DNA of 14,076 nt from JACKJP01 sp050186955. Its GTDB lineage: Bacteria > Pseudomonadota > Alphaproteobacteria > Rhizobiales > Tepidamorphaceae. The position numbers were made by a program, and so were the translations under genes. The stretch's first letter is position 1; each line of letters begins with the position of its first letter. The DNA lies in contig JBFWXZ010000073.1 in assembly GCA_050186955.1 (NCBI GenBank), forward strand, positions 1 through 14,076, written 5' to 3'. Under the pieces are notes generated by a model. That model searched no databases. It had not been told where the DNA came from and saw only the letters and a list, made by a program, of their open reading frames with translations. Below are positions 5,760 through 13,591 of this stretch, one piece after another.

Positions 5760-6491
5760 ATGGGCGACGAACGCAAGGATATCCACAATTCGGACGTTCC
5801 GCTGGTCTGCCGGTCCTGCGAGGCGCGGCACAACGGCGTCTGCGGCGCGCTGACGCCCGAGCAGCTCGCCCAGCTCGCCCGCCACACCACGCGCCGCGCC
5901 TTCGCGGCGGGAACCGAGCTTCGCCGCGAGGGCGACAGCGTCACCCACTATTCGAACGTGCTCAGCGGCGTCGTGAAGCTCTCCAAGCTGCTGGAGGACG
6001 GCCGCCAGCAGATCGTCGGCCTGCAGTTCGCGCCCGATTTCGTCGGCCGCCCCTTCGCGCGCAACGAGAGCCTCGCGGCGGAAGCCGCCACCGAGGTCAG
6101 CCTGTGCTCGTTCCCCAAGGCCGCGCTGGAGCAGATGCTCGGCGAATCGCCGCAGATGGAGCATCGCCTGCACGGCCAGGCGCTGGACGAGCTCGACGAG
6201 GCGCGCAACTGGATGCTCACCCTCGGCCGCAAGACGGCGAGTGAGAGGCTGGCAAGCTTCTTCCTCCTCGTCGCCCTCAACATCGATCCCGAGCACGAGA
6301 CCGCCGACGGGCCGATCGCCATCGAGCTGCCGCTCAAGCGCGCCGACATCGCCGACTATCTCGGCCTCACCATCGAGACGGTGTCGCGCCGCATCACCGA
6401 CATGCGCAAGAACGGGCTGATCGAGTTCGACGACCCGCGCCGCATCGTCATCCCGGACATCGACGCGCTGCGCGAGGCCGCCGGACAGTAG
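5760..6491 (+). CDS. fnrN: FNR/FnrN-type oxygen-sensing transcription regulator
   Basis: This 243-residue Crp/Fnr-family protein senses oxygen through a labile [4Fe-4S] cluster and activates genes for low-oxygen life. The N-terminal cysteines Cys17, Cys20 and Cys28 form C-x2-C-x7-C. With internal Cys116 they give the four ligands expected of FnrN/FnrL/AadR proteins, unlike FixK2-type proteins without a cluster. A cyclic-nucleotide-like beta-barrel spans about 45-125, a dimerisation helix about 128-160, and a helix-turn-helix about 190-222. The recognition helix carries E-x-x-S-R (Glu206, Ser209, Arg210), the FNR specificity set that reads TTGAT half-sites. Just such a site lies at 8446-8459. 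GGAGAA precedes the ATG at a good distance. The gene converges on hemN with only four bases between stop codons. The symbol follows rhizobial usage; fnrL, aadR or fnr would be equally apt. Confidence 0.93.
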   Translation: MGDERKDIHNSDVPLVCRSCEARHNGVCGALTPEQLAQLARHTTRRAFAAGTELRREGDSVTHYSNVLSGVVKLSKLLEDGRQQIVGLQFAPDFVGRPFARNESLAAEAATEVSLCSFPKAALEQMLGESPQMEHRLHGQALDELDEARNWMLTLGRKTASERLASFFLLVALNIDPEHETADGPIAIELPLKRADIADYLGLTIETVSRRITDMRKNGLIEFDDPRRIVIPDIDALREAAGQ

Positions 6492-6495
6492 GCGC

Positions 6496-7851
6496 TCACA
6501 CCGCCTTCGAGAAGCGGAAGCCGCCCTTGTCGAGATAGGCGTCGAAGCGCGACGCCACGATCCGCGCATAGGCGCGCGCCTCGTCGCGCACCCGGAAGGA
6601 CGAGCCGTCGGCGACGGCGAAGGCGGCGAGCCCGTTGGCGGCCGCTTCCTCCATCTCGCCGACGAGGCTCTCGGCATCGCCGCCGAAGCGCCGCCGCAGC
6701 CCGTCATAGGACACCGCGAAATCGCACATCAGGCGCTCGATCACATGCCCGCGCATGACGTCGTCGCGGCTCAGCATGTAGCCGCGCCCCGCCGGTATCC
6801 GTCCGCCGTCGACGCATTCGCGGTAGCGGCTGGTGGCGACGATGTTCTGCACGTAGCCGCCCGGATAGCGGCCGATCGCCGAGGCGCCGAAGCCGACCAG
6901 CACGTCGCAGCTGTCGGTCGTATAGCCCTGGAAGTTGCGCCGCAGCGTGCCCTCGCGCGCCGCCGCCGCCAGGCTGTCGCCGGGCCTTGCGAAATGATCG
7001 ATGCCGATGCGCTCGTAGCCGGCGGCGGCGAGCATCTCCGCCGCCCTCGCGGCGAGCGCGAGGCGCTCCTGCGGCCCCGGCAGCGCGTCCTCGGGAATGA
7101 GCCGCTGGTGCTTCTTGACCCAGGGCACGTGGGCGTATCCGAACAGCGCCACGCGATCCGGCGCGAGCGCGACGACCCGCGCCATCGTCTCCTCGATGGT
7201 CGCCATCGTCTGGTGCGGCAGCCCGTAGAGGGCGTCGATATTGACCGAGCCGACGCCCGCCTCGCGGAGCTCGCCGACCACCCGCGCCGTCTGCTCGTAG
7301 GTCTGGATGCGGTTGATCGCCCGCTGCACTCGCGGATCGAAATCCTGCACGCCGATCGAGGCGCGGGTGACGCCCATCGCCAGCAGCGGGCCGATCCCCT
7401 CCTGCTCGGAATCCGACGGGTCGATCTCGATGCAGATCTCGGCATCGCCGGTGAAACCGAAGCCGCGCTCGAAGGCCTCGCGTATCCGCGCCGCGTCGTC
7501 GGCGCTCAGCATGCTCGGCGAGCCGCCGCCCAGATGCAGATGGGCGACCGGCGGCGCCTTGGCGATCGCCGCCGCGACGAGGCCGATCTCCCCGACCAGC
7601 GAGCCGACATAGTCGGCGACCGGGCCGTAGCGCAGCACCTGCTTGGTGTGGCAGCCGCAGAACCAGCACAGCCGGTCGCAGAAGGGAATGTGGACATAGG
7701 CGGAGATCGCCTCGGCGGCGGCCGCCGCCTCGAACAGGCCGCGCGACGCCCTGTCGCCCTCGCCGTCGCGGAAATGCGGGGCGGTCGGATAGCTCGTGTA
7801 GCGCGGCACGCTCGCGCCGGCCGCGGCGGTTCCTATCACGGCCGCGCTCAT
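6496..7851 (-). CDS. hemN: Oxygen-independent coproporphyrinogen III oxidase (dehydrogenase)
   Basis: HemN is a cytoplasmic radical-SAM enzyme that decarboxylates coproporphyrinogen III to protoporphyrinogen IX without oxygen, so haem can be made when oxygen is scarce. The 451-residue length is normal for true HemN. VPRYTSYPTA (residues 15-24) is the usual N-terminal motif. The iron-sulphur motif is in YVHIPFCDRLCWFCGCH, with Cys58, Cys62, Cys65 and the additional HemN-type Cys67. GGGSPS (108-113) replaces the more usual GGGTPT. RNFQGYTT further on is typical of HemN and argues against the HemW-type haem chaperone. The C-terminal substrate-binding domain is complete. The ATG at 7849-7851 overlaps the stop of the hemerythrin gene as ATGA, so the two are probably co-translated from a promoter in the 8370-8543 gap. 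The oxidase genes across that gap need the haem it makes. Confidence 0.95.
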   Translation of the reverse strand: MSAAVIGTAAAGASVPRYTSYPTAPHFRDGEGDRASRGLFEAAAAAEAISAYVHIPFCDRLCWFCGCHTKQVLRYGPVADYVGSLVGEIGLVAAAIAKAPPVAHLHLGGGSPSMLSADDAARIREAFERGFGFTGDAEICIEIDPSDSEQEGIGPLLAMGVTRASIGVQDFDPRVQRAINRIQTYEQTARVVGELREAGVGSVNIDALYGLPHQTMATIEETMARVVALAPDRVALFGYAHVPWVKKHQRLIPEDALPGPQERLALAARAAEMLAAAGYERIGIDHFARPGDSLAAAAREGTLRRNFQGYTTDSCDVLVGFGASAIGRYPGGYVQNIVATSRYRECVDGGRIPAGRGYMLSRDDVMRGHVIERLMCDFAVSYDGLRRRFGGDAESLVGEMEEAAANGLAAFAVADGSSFRVRDEARAYARIVASRFDAYLDKGGFRFSKAV

Positions 7852-8369
7852 CGCTCCTCCTCCCCCGCGCTCAGCGAGCGGATGCATTCCTCCTCGAAGG
7901 CGATGTGCCGGCGCACGCAGGCGAAGAAGCCGCGCAGCGCGTAGCCGAGGGTCTCGGCGTCGAGCGAATGCGGGTCGGTGGCGAGCGCGCGCAGATGCTC
8001 GGCGATCTCGTCGGCGTGCCCCTCGTCCTCGATATGCTGCATGCGCAGCCGCCGGACATTGGCGGCCGCCGTCTCCGGTTGCCGGGCGCGGTCGAGAATC
8101 AGCGGGAAGACCACGTCCTCCTCGAACCGGTGGGCCTCCTTCAGCTCCCGGCACACCCGACGCTGCAGCGCCGCGCAATGGGCCGGCGAAAGCCGCTCGG
8201 GCAGGCCGTCGGCCAGCGCCTCCAGCTCCGTGCAGATGGCAAGCTTGAGCCAGTGGAGGCGGCGCATTTCCTTTATCGCGTCGGGCAGATCCTCCCGCTC
8301 CGGTCCGGCCGCGACCGGCGTTCCCGACGCCCTTCCCGGCGCCTTTCCCTCGAAATCGGACATCATCAT
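7848..8369 (-). CDS. Hemerythrin HHE-domain protein
   Basis: This 173-residue protein is predicted to be a four-helix bundle binding a non-haem di-iron centre. Candidate ligands follow the HHE pattern: His39, His80 with Glu84 (HRFEE), His112 with Glu116 (HIEDE), and His155 with Glu159 (HIAFE). A disordered N-terminus of about 30 residues precedes the first helix; there is no signal peptide. Bacterial hemerythrin-like proteins bind oxygen or nitric oxide, or serve in iron handling. Which applies here cannot be read from the sequence. Three consecutive ATGs (8361-8369) could start it; I chose the first, with GGAAGA a few bases upstream. It is first in a two-gene unit with hemN (ATGA overlap) and lies directly behind the FNR box, which places it in the low-oxygen response. 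Confidence 0.85.
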   Translation of the reverse strand: MMMSDFEGKAPGRASGTPVAAGPEREDLPDAIKEMRRLHWLKLAICTELEALADGLPERLSPAHCAALQRRVCRELKEAHRFEEDVVFPLILDRARQPETAAANVRRLRMQHIEDEGHADEIAEHLRALATDPHSLDAETLGYALRGFFACVRRHIAFEEECIRSLSAGEEER

Positions 8370-8445
8370 TCTTGTCTTCCGGCCACCCGATCCGCCATGA
8401 TTCCCAATGACGGGGCAGACTGCCTGAACGGTGCCGGACCATCGT

Positions 8446-8459
8446 TGATCCAGATCAAG
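8446..8459. promoter_or_regulatory. Perfect FNR box in the divergent hemerythrin-hemN / ccoN gap
   Basis: TTGAT-CCAG-ATCAA is an exact match to the FNR/FixK consensus TTGAT-N4-ATCAA. The centre (8452.5) is about 83 bases from the hemerythrin start and about 91 from the ccoN start. On the plus strand TATTGC at 8481-8486 is a good -10, placing the box near -41, the class II activating position. On the minus strand the equivalent hexamer is CAGTCT, a weak -10, so activation leftwards is less certain. The FNR-type protein at 5760-6491 has the matching recognition residues. Confidence 0.92.
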
Positions 8460-8480
8460 GTTCGCCACCGTGACGGGGGC

Positions 8481-8486
8481 TATTGC
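8481..8486 (+). promoter_or_regulatory. Likely -10 element of the ccoNOQP promoter
   Basis: TATTGC lies 21 bases after the end of the FNR box. This is the spacing expected when FNR replaces the -35 element. Transcription would start near 8493, giving a leader of about 50 bases before ccoN. Confidence 0.55.
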
Positions 8487-8543
8487 TGCACCGCCACAAA
8501 GCGCAGTCGCGCCCACCGGATCGGCAGTCGGAGCTCGCGGAAA

Positions 8544-10163
8544 ATGCAAGGAATGATTCCATCTCTCATGGTCGGCATGGGCGCCTTCGGCGCCTTGCTC
8601 GCCGCCGCCTTCGCCCAGGACGACCTGTTCCGCGCCCATGCGTGGATACTGACCGCCGTCCTCGCGATCACCACCTTCGTCCTGCTGCGGCGGGTCCGCT
8701 TCGATTCGCCGGCGGCGCCGGCGGCCGACGACAGCGGCTACGACGACGAGGTCGTCCGCTACGGCGTGCTGGCCACCACCTTCTGGGGCATCACCGGCTT
8801 CCTCGTCGGCGTGTTGATCGCCGCCCAGCTCGCCTGGCCCTGGCTCAATCTCGAGCCGTTCCTGAATTTCGGCCGCCTGCGCCCGCTGCACACCTCGGCG
8901 GTCATCTTCGCCTTCGGCGGCAACGCGCTGATCTGCACCTCCTTCTACGTCGTCCAGCGCACCAGCCGCGCCCGCCTGTTCGGCGGCGGCCTCGCCTGGT
9001 TCGTCTTCTGGGGCTACCAGCTCTTCATCGTCATGGCCGCCACCGGCTATCTGCTCGGCGTCACCCAGTCGCGCGAATATGCCGAGCCGGAATGGTATGT
9101 CGACATCTGGCTGACCATCGTCTGGGTCGCCTATCTGGTGGTCTTCGTCGGCACCATCGTGCGCCGCAAGGAACCCCACATCTACGTCGCCAACTGGTTC
9201 TACCTGTCCTTCATCATCACCGTGGCGATGCTGCACCTGGTCAACAACCTGGCCATCCCCGTGTCGCTGCTCGGCACCAAGAGCTACTCCGCCTTCTCCG
9301 GCGTCCAGGACGCGCTGACCCAGTGGTGGTACGGCCACAACGCGGTCGGCTTCTTCCTGACCGCCGGCTTCCTCGGCATGATGTACTACTTCGTGCCCAA
9401 GCAGGCGGGCCGGCCGGTCTATTCCTACCGGCTGTCGATCATCCACTTCTGGTCGCTGATCTTCCTCTACATCTGGGCCGGCCCGCACCACCTCCACTAC
9501 ACGGCGCTGCCCGACTGGGCGCAGACGCTCGGCATGGTGTTCTCGGTGATGCTGTGGATGCCCTCCTGGGGCGGCATGATCAACGGCCTGATGACGCTGT
9601 CGGGCGCCTGGGACAAGCTCAGGACCGATCCGGTCATCCGCATGATGGTGCTGGCCATCGCCTTCTACGGCATGTCGACCTTCGAGGGCCCGATGATGTC
9701 GATCAAGTCGGTCAACTCGCTGTCGCACTACACCGACTGGACCATCGGCCACGTCCATTCCGGCGCCCTCGGCTGGAACGGCATGATCACCTTCGGGGCG
9801 ATCTACTTCCTGGTTCCCCGGCTGTGGGGCCGCGAGCGCCTCTACTCGCTGCGCCTCGTCAACTGGCACCTGTGGCTCGCCACCCTCGGCATCGTGATTT
9901 ACGCCGCGGTCATGTGGGTCGCCGGCATCACCCAGGGCCTGATGTGGCGCGAATACGACGACCAGGGCTTCCTCGTGAACTCGTTCATCGAGACGGTCTC
10001 CGCGCTGCATCCCGAATACGTGATGCGCACGGTGGGCGGGCTGCTCTACCTCTCGGGCGCCCTGCTCATGGCCTACAACGTCTGGCGCACCATCCGCGGT
10101 GACGTGCGCCGGGAAGTCCCGATGGGCGGAACCGCTGCGGCAGCCGCCGCCCCCGCCGAATAG
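8544..10163 (+). CDS. ccoN: cbb3-type cytochrome c oxidase subunit I
   Basis: CcoN is the catalytic membrane subunit of the high-affinity cbb3 oxidase. It reduces oxygen to water at a haem b3-CuB site and pumps protons. At 539 residues it is about 60 longer at the N-terminus than the Pseudomonas stutzeri protein, with two extra predicted membrane segments before the core. Metal ligands are all present: His116 (LRPLHTSAV) and His405 for low-spin haem b; His403 (GHVHSG) for haem b3; His265 (WWYGHN), His315 and His316 (AGPHH) for CuB. Tyr309 is 44 residues after His265, as in P. stutzeri Tyr251 and His207, so the cross-linked catalytic tyrosine is conserved. The start could be the ATG at 8544 (GGAG ten bases upstream), or the in-frame ATGs at 8553 or 8568. 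The gene heads a six-gene series and lies behind an FNR-type promoter. Confidence 0.96.
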   Translation: MQGMIPSLMVGMGAFGALLAAAFAQDDLFRAHAWILTAVLAITTFVLLRRVRFDSPAAPAADDSGYDDEVVRYGVLATTFWGITGFLVGVLIAAQLAWPWLNLEPFLNFGRLRPLHTSAVIFAFGGNALICTSFYVVQRTSRARLFGGGLAWFVFWGYQLFIVMAATGYLLGVTQSREYAEPEWYVDIWLTIVWVAYLVVFVGTIVRRKEPHIYVANWFYLSFIITVAMLHLVNNLAIPVSLLGTKSYSAFSGVQDALTQWWYGHNAVGFFLTAGFLGMMYYFVPKQAGRPVYSYRLSIIHFWSLIFLYIWAGPHHLHYTALPDWAQTLGMVFSVMLWMPSWGGMINGLMTLSGAWDKLRTDPVIRMMVLAIAFYGMSTFEGPMMSIKSVNSLSHYTDWTIGHVHSGALGWNGMITFGAIYFLVPRLWGRERLYSLRLVNWHLWLATLGIVIYAAVMWVAGITQGLMWREYDDQGFLVNSFIETVSALHPEYVMRTVGGLLYLSGALLMAYNVWRTIRGDVRREVPMGGTAAAAAAPAE

Positions 10164-10179
10164 AACGAGGAGCGCCGCC

Positions 10180-10911
10180 ATGGCCGTCCTGGAAAAACAC
10201 GACAAGCTCGAGCGCAACGTCACGCTGCTCATGGTCGCCGCATTGGTCACGGTGCTGATCGGCGGCATCATCGAGATCGCGCCGCTCTTCTATGTGAGGA
10301 ACACCATCGAGAAGGTGGAGGGCATGCGGCCCTACACGCCGCTGGAGCTCGCCGGGCGCGACATCTATGTCCGCGAGGGGTGCTATGTCTGCCACAGCCA
10401 GATGATCCGCCCCTTCCGCGACGAGGTCGAGCGCTACGGCCACTACTCGCTGGCCGCCGAGAGCATGTACGACCACCCCTTCCAGTGGGGCTCCAAGCGC
10501 ACCGGTCCCGACCTCGCCCGCGTCGGCGGCCGCTACTCCGACGAGTGGCACGTCCAGCACCTGGTCAGGCCGCAGGACGTGGTGCCGGAATCGATCATGC
10601 CCTCCTACGGCTTCCTCGCCAGGACGCCGGTGAAGGCCTCGCGATACGCCGCGCATCTCAAGGCCAACCGCGCCGTCGGCGTGCCCTACAGCGACGAGAT
10701 GATCGACAACGCCGCCGCCGACCTCGAGGCGCAGGCGACGCCCGACGCCGATACCGACGGCCTCGCCGCGCGCTACCCGAAGGTCAACGCCCGCGACTTC
10801 GATGGCAATCCCGGCATGGTCAGCGAGATGGACGCCCTCGTCGCCTATCTGCAGATGCTGGGCACGCTGGTCGACCTCGACGCCTACCGCCAGAACGAAG
10901 ACCTGCGCTGA
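10180..10911 (+). CDS. ccoO: cbb3-type cytochrome c oxidase subunit II (mono-haem c)
   Basis: CcoO is a membrane-anchored cytochrome c that passes electrons to CcoN. The 243-residue protein has one N-terminal transmembrane helix (about residues 16-38). A periplasmic haem c domain follows, with the CYVCH attachment site at 68-72 and Met140 (ESIMPSYG) as likely sixth haem ligand. REGCYVCHSQMIRPF is a signature of the family. GAGGAG precedes the ATG at 10180. An in-frame ATG at 10099 lies within ccoN and adds a proline-rich stretch unlike the family, so it was rejected. The gene follows ccoN by 16 bases. Confidence 0.96.
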   Translation: MAVLEKHDKLERNVTLLMVAALVTVLIGGIIEIAPLFYVRNTIEKVEGMRPYTPLELAGRDIYVREGCYVCHSQMIRPFRDEVERYGHYSLAAESMYDHPFQWGSKRTGPDLARVGGRYSDEWHVQHLVRPQDVVPESIMPSYGFLARTPVKASRYAAHLKANRAVGVPYSDEMIDNAAADLEAQATPDADTDGLAARYPKVNARDFDGNPGMVSEMDALVAYLQMLGTLVDLDAYRQNEDLR

Positions 10912-10937
10912 GGCCCGACGAGCTGAAAGGACCTGTC

Positions 10938-11120
10938 ATGGACTACAACACATTCAGGCATTTCGCCGACAGCTGGGGGCTCATCTACCTCTTCGTGCTG
11001 ATGGTCGGCGTGTGGATCTTCGTCTTCCGCCCCGGCGCCAAGGAAGCGGCGAGGAACGCGGCGGAAATCCCTTTCAAGGCGGATGCTCCTCTTAAGGAAG
11101 GTGACGACAATGTCCGGTAA
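10938..11120 (+). CDS. ccoQ: cbb3-type cytochrome c oxidase subunit IV (CcoQ/FixQ)
   Basis: CcoQ is a small single-helix subunit that stabilises the interaction of CcoP with the CcoNO core. The 60-residue protein has one transmembrane helix at about residues 11-30 (WGLIYLFVLMVGVWIFVF). A typical RPGAKEAA turn follows, then a short charged cytoplasmic tail. GAAAGGA precedes the ATG at a good distance. The stop lies 11 bases inside ccoP, so translation of the two is probably coupled. Position, size and sequence together make the call secure. Confidence 0.92.
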   Translation: MDYNTFRHFADSWGLIYLFVLMVGVWIFVFRPGAKEAARNAAEIPFKADAPLKEGDDNVR

Positions 11121-11973
11121 GGAAATCGACGAGATCAGCGGGGTCGACACGACCGGCCACGAATGGGACGGCATCAAGGAGCTCAACAACCCGCTGCCCC
11201 GCTGGTGGCTGTGGACCTTCTACGCCACCATCGCCTTCGCCATCGGCTACATGATCTGGTACCCGGCGGTGCCGCTCATCAACGCCGCGACGCCGGGCAT
11301 CTCCGGCGAGACCAACCGGCTGGCGCTGCGGCGCGAGCTGGCCGCCGTCGAGACCTCGCGGCGCGACCTCGCCGCGCGCCTCGGCCAGATGGACCTCGCC
11401 GCCGTGCGCCAGGACGACGAGCTCTACCGCTTCGCCAAGGCGGGCGGCGGCTCGCTGTTCAAGATATACTGCTCGCAGTGCCACGGTTCGGGCGCCGCCG
11501 GCGGCCCCGGCTACCCCAACCTCAATGACGACGACTGGCTCTGGGGCGGCGACGTCGAGACCATTTACGCCACCATCGTCCACGGCGTCCGCAGCGGCGA
11601 TCCCGACGGGCGCGAATCCGAGATGCCCGCCTTCGGCGACGGCATCCTCGAGCGCCCGGACATTCTGGCGGTGAGCGAATACGTCGTCTCGCTGACCGGC
11701 GGCGACGTCGACAAGAGCCTCGCCGAGGCCGGCCGCACGGTCTTCGCCGACAACTGCGCCGCCTGCCATGGCGACGACGGGCGCGGCAACCGCGAGCTCG
11801 GCGCTCCCGACCTCGCCGACGCGATCTGGCTTTACGGCAGCGGCCGCGACAAGATAGCGGCCCAGGTCTCGCACCCGCGGCACGGCGTCATGCCCGCCTG
11901 GGCCGGCGTGCTGCGCGACGAGAACATCCGCCAGCTCGCCATCTACGTCCACAGCCTGGGCGGCGGCGAATAG
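11110..11973 (+). CDS. ccoP: cbb3-type cytochrome c oxidase subunit III (di-haem c)
   Basis: CcoP is the di-haem cytochrome c subunit that takes electrons from soluble or membrane cytochrome c and hands them to CcoO. The 287-residue protein opens with the family's cytoplasmic segment (HEWDGIKELNNPLPRWW, 17-33). A transmembrane helix at about 33-52 and two periplasmic cytochrome c domains follow. The haem sites are CSQCH (121-125) and CAACH (216-220). MPAFG and MPAW downstream carry the likely methionine ligands. The ATG at 11110 was chosen because AAGGAAGG lies just before it; an in-frame ATG at 11083 inside ccoQ would add nine residues with no support. It overlaps ccoQ by 11 bases and precedes ccoG by 22 bases. 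Confidence 0.96.
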   Translation: MSGKEIDEISGVDTTGHEWDGIKELNNPLPRWWLWTFYATIAFAIGYMIWYPAVPLINAATPGISGETNRLALRRELAAVETSRRDLAARLGQMDLAAVRQDDELYRFAKAGGGSLFKIYCSQCHGSGAAGGPGYPNLNDDDWLWGGDVETIYATIVHGVRSGDPDGRESEMPAFGDGILERPDILAVSEYVVSLTGGDVDKSLAEAGRTVFADNCAACHGDDGRGNRELGAPDLADAIWLYGSGRDKIAAQVSHPRHGVMPAWAGVLRDENIRQLAIYVHSLGGGE

Positions 11974-11995
11974 GACAGTCGGGATCTCCTGAGCG

Positions 11996-13591
11996 ATGAA
12001 CGCACCGGCCACCGCATCGGCCAACACCGCGAGCAACCACCCCGGCGTCGAGACCTTCGACGCCGAGGCGGTGAACTCGAAGGCGCGCCGCGAGCTCTAC
12101 GAGGCACGCACCAAGATCCACCCCAAGCGGGCGAGCGGGCAGTTCCGCAAGCTCAAATGGTGGATCATGGCGGTCACGCTCGGCATCTACTACCTGACCC
12201 CGTGGATCCGCTGGGACCGCGGCCCCGGCGCCCCCGACCAGGCGGTGCTCGTCGACCTCGCGCACCGGCGCTTCTACTTCTTCTTCATCGAGATCTGGCC
12301 GCACGAGTTCTTCTTCGTCGCCGGCATGCTGGTGATGGCCGGCATCGGCCTGTTCCTCGTCACCTCGACGCTCGGCCGGGCCTGGTGCGGCTACACCTGC
12401 CCGCAGACCGTGTGGGTCGACCTCTTCCTCGTCGTCGAGCGCTTCTTCGAGGGCGACCGCAACGCCCGCATCAAGCTGGACGCCGCGCCGTGGACCTTCG
12501 ACAAGATCCGCAAGCGGGTCGCCAAGCACATCGTCTGGCTGCTGATCGGGGTCGCCACCGGCGGCGCCTGGATCTTCTACTTCGCCGACGCGCCGACGCT
12601 GCTCCGCGACCTGGTCACCGGCCAGGCGGCCAGCGTCGCCTACGTCACCGTCGCCATCCTCACCGCCACCACCTACATCTTCGGCGGCCACATGCGCGAA
12701 CAGGTCTGCACCTATATGTGCCCGTGGCCGCGCATCCAGGCGGCGATGCTCGACGAATACTCGCTGACCGTCACCTACAATGACTGGCGCGGCGAGCCGC
12801 GCTCGCGCCACGCCAAGGCGCTGAAGAAGGCCAATGCGGAGGTCGGCGACTGCGTCGACTGCAACGCCTGCGTCGCCGTCTGCCCGATGGGCATCGACAT
12901 CCGCGACGGCCAGCAGCTCGAATGCATCACCTGCGCGCTGTGCATCGACGCCTGCGACGCGGTGATGGACAAGCTCGGCCGCGAGCGCGGCCTGATCTCC
13001 TACGCGACCCTCGACGACTACAACGCCAACATGGCGCTGGCGCGCGGCGGCAACGCCGGCTCCGCCATCCATCCCGGCAATGTCCGCGACGCCGACGGCG
13101 GCTTCGTCGCCGCGATCCGCCACACCGGCTGGCACTCCATCGTGCGGCCGCGCACTATCCTCTACGCCGCGATCTACGCCGCCATCGGCCTCGTCCTGCT
13201 CGGCCTGCTGGCGACCCGCAGCCGCCTCGACGTCAACGTGCTGCACGACCGCAACCCGCTCTTCGTCGTCCTCAGCGACGGCGAGATCCGCAACGGCTAC
13301 CAGGTCAAGATCCTCAACATGGAAGCCCGCGACAAGGCCTTCTCGATCACCGTGTCGGGGCTGGAGGGCGCGCGCCTGCAGGGCGAGGACGCCGCCGCCG
13401 GCAGCGGCGAGACGCTCGCCGTCGACGTCCCGGCGGACCAGCTTCTCGCGGTGCGGCTCTTCGTGCGCGTCGCCCCCGGCGCCCTGTCCGACACCCAGAC
13501 CACCTTCCGGTTCCATGTCCGGCCCGTCGGCGAGGATGACGCCGTCACCGTCGAGGCCCGCTTCGAGGCGCCCAGGGAGGCCCTGAAATGA
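11996..13591 (+). CDS. ccoG: cbb3 oxidase assembly protein CcoG (FixG, RdxA)
   Basis: CcoG is a membrane iron-sulphur protein needed for cbb3 maturation; work in Rhodobacter ties it to copper handling for CuB. The 531-residue protein has several predicted membrane helices (about 55-70, 104-124, 178-197 and 213-230) and one near 388-405. The cytoplasmic dicluster ferredoxin motifs are C286-x2-C289-x2-C292-x3-C296-P and C310-x2-C313-x2-C316-x3-C320. The paired cysteines of AWCGYTCPQ (131, 135) and VCTYMCPW (238, 242) are also kept; these have been discussed as copper-related. The C-terminal third is a predicted periplasmic beta-sandwich. The ribosome binding site is weak (GGGATCTCCTGAG). Its stop overlaps the ccoH start as ATGA. 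Confidence 0.95.
   Translation: MNAPATASANTASNHPGVETFDAEAVNSKARRELYEARTKIHPKRASGQFRKLKWWIMAVTLGIYYLTPWIRWDRGPGAPDQAVLVDLAHRRFYFFFIEIWPHEFFFVAGMLVMAGIGLFLVTSTLGRAWCGYTCPQTVWVDLFLVVERFFEGDRNARIKLDAAPWTFDKIRKRVAKHIVWLLIGVATGGAWIFYFADAPTLLRDLVTGQAASVAYVTVAILTATTYIFGGHMREQVCTYMCPWPRIQAAMLDEYSLTVTYNDWRGEPRSRHAKALKKANAEVGDCVDCNACVAVCPMGIDIRDGQQLECITCALCIDACDAVMDKLGRERGLISYATLDDYNANMALARGGNAGSAIHPGNVRDADGGFVAAIRHTGWHSIVRPRTILYAAIYAAIGLVLLGLLATRSRLDVNVLHDRNPLFVVLSDGEIRNGYQVKILNMEARDKAFSITVSGLEGARLQGEDAAAGSGETLAVDVPADQLLAVRLFVRVAPGALSDTQTTFRFHVRPVGEDDAVTVEARFEAPREALK

Noticed and set aside
5546..5944. Long N-terminal extension of the GT25 protein
   Set aside because: The open frame runs back into the antisense of the FNR-type gene. 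The conserved first strand begins three codons after the GTG at 5545.
6492..6495. Terminator between the convergent FNR-type gene and hemN
   Set aside because: Only four bases separate the stop codons, and no T-flanked hairpin is seen around them, so the transcripts probably overlap.
10099..10179. Earlier in-frame start for ccoO
   Set aside because: The extra 27 residues lie within ccoN coding sequence and are proline-rich. The ATG at 10180 has a good ribosome binding site and matches known CcoO N-termini.
7848..10271. Very long minus-strand frame of about 800 codons reaching from ccoO back through ccoN
   Set aside because: Only its last 173 residues (the hemerythrin protein) look like a protein. 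The rest is antisense to ccoN and crosses the FNR promoter region.
11888..13516. Long antisense frame across ccoG
   Set aside because: It is the complement of a confident CcoG gene, and its composition is typical of a GC-rich shadow frame.
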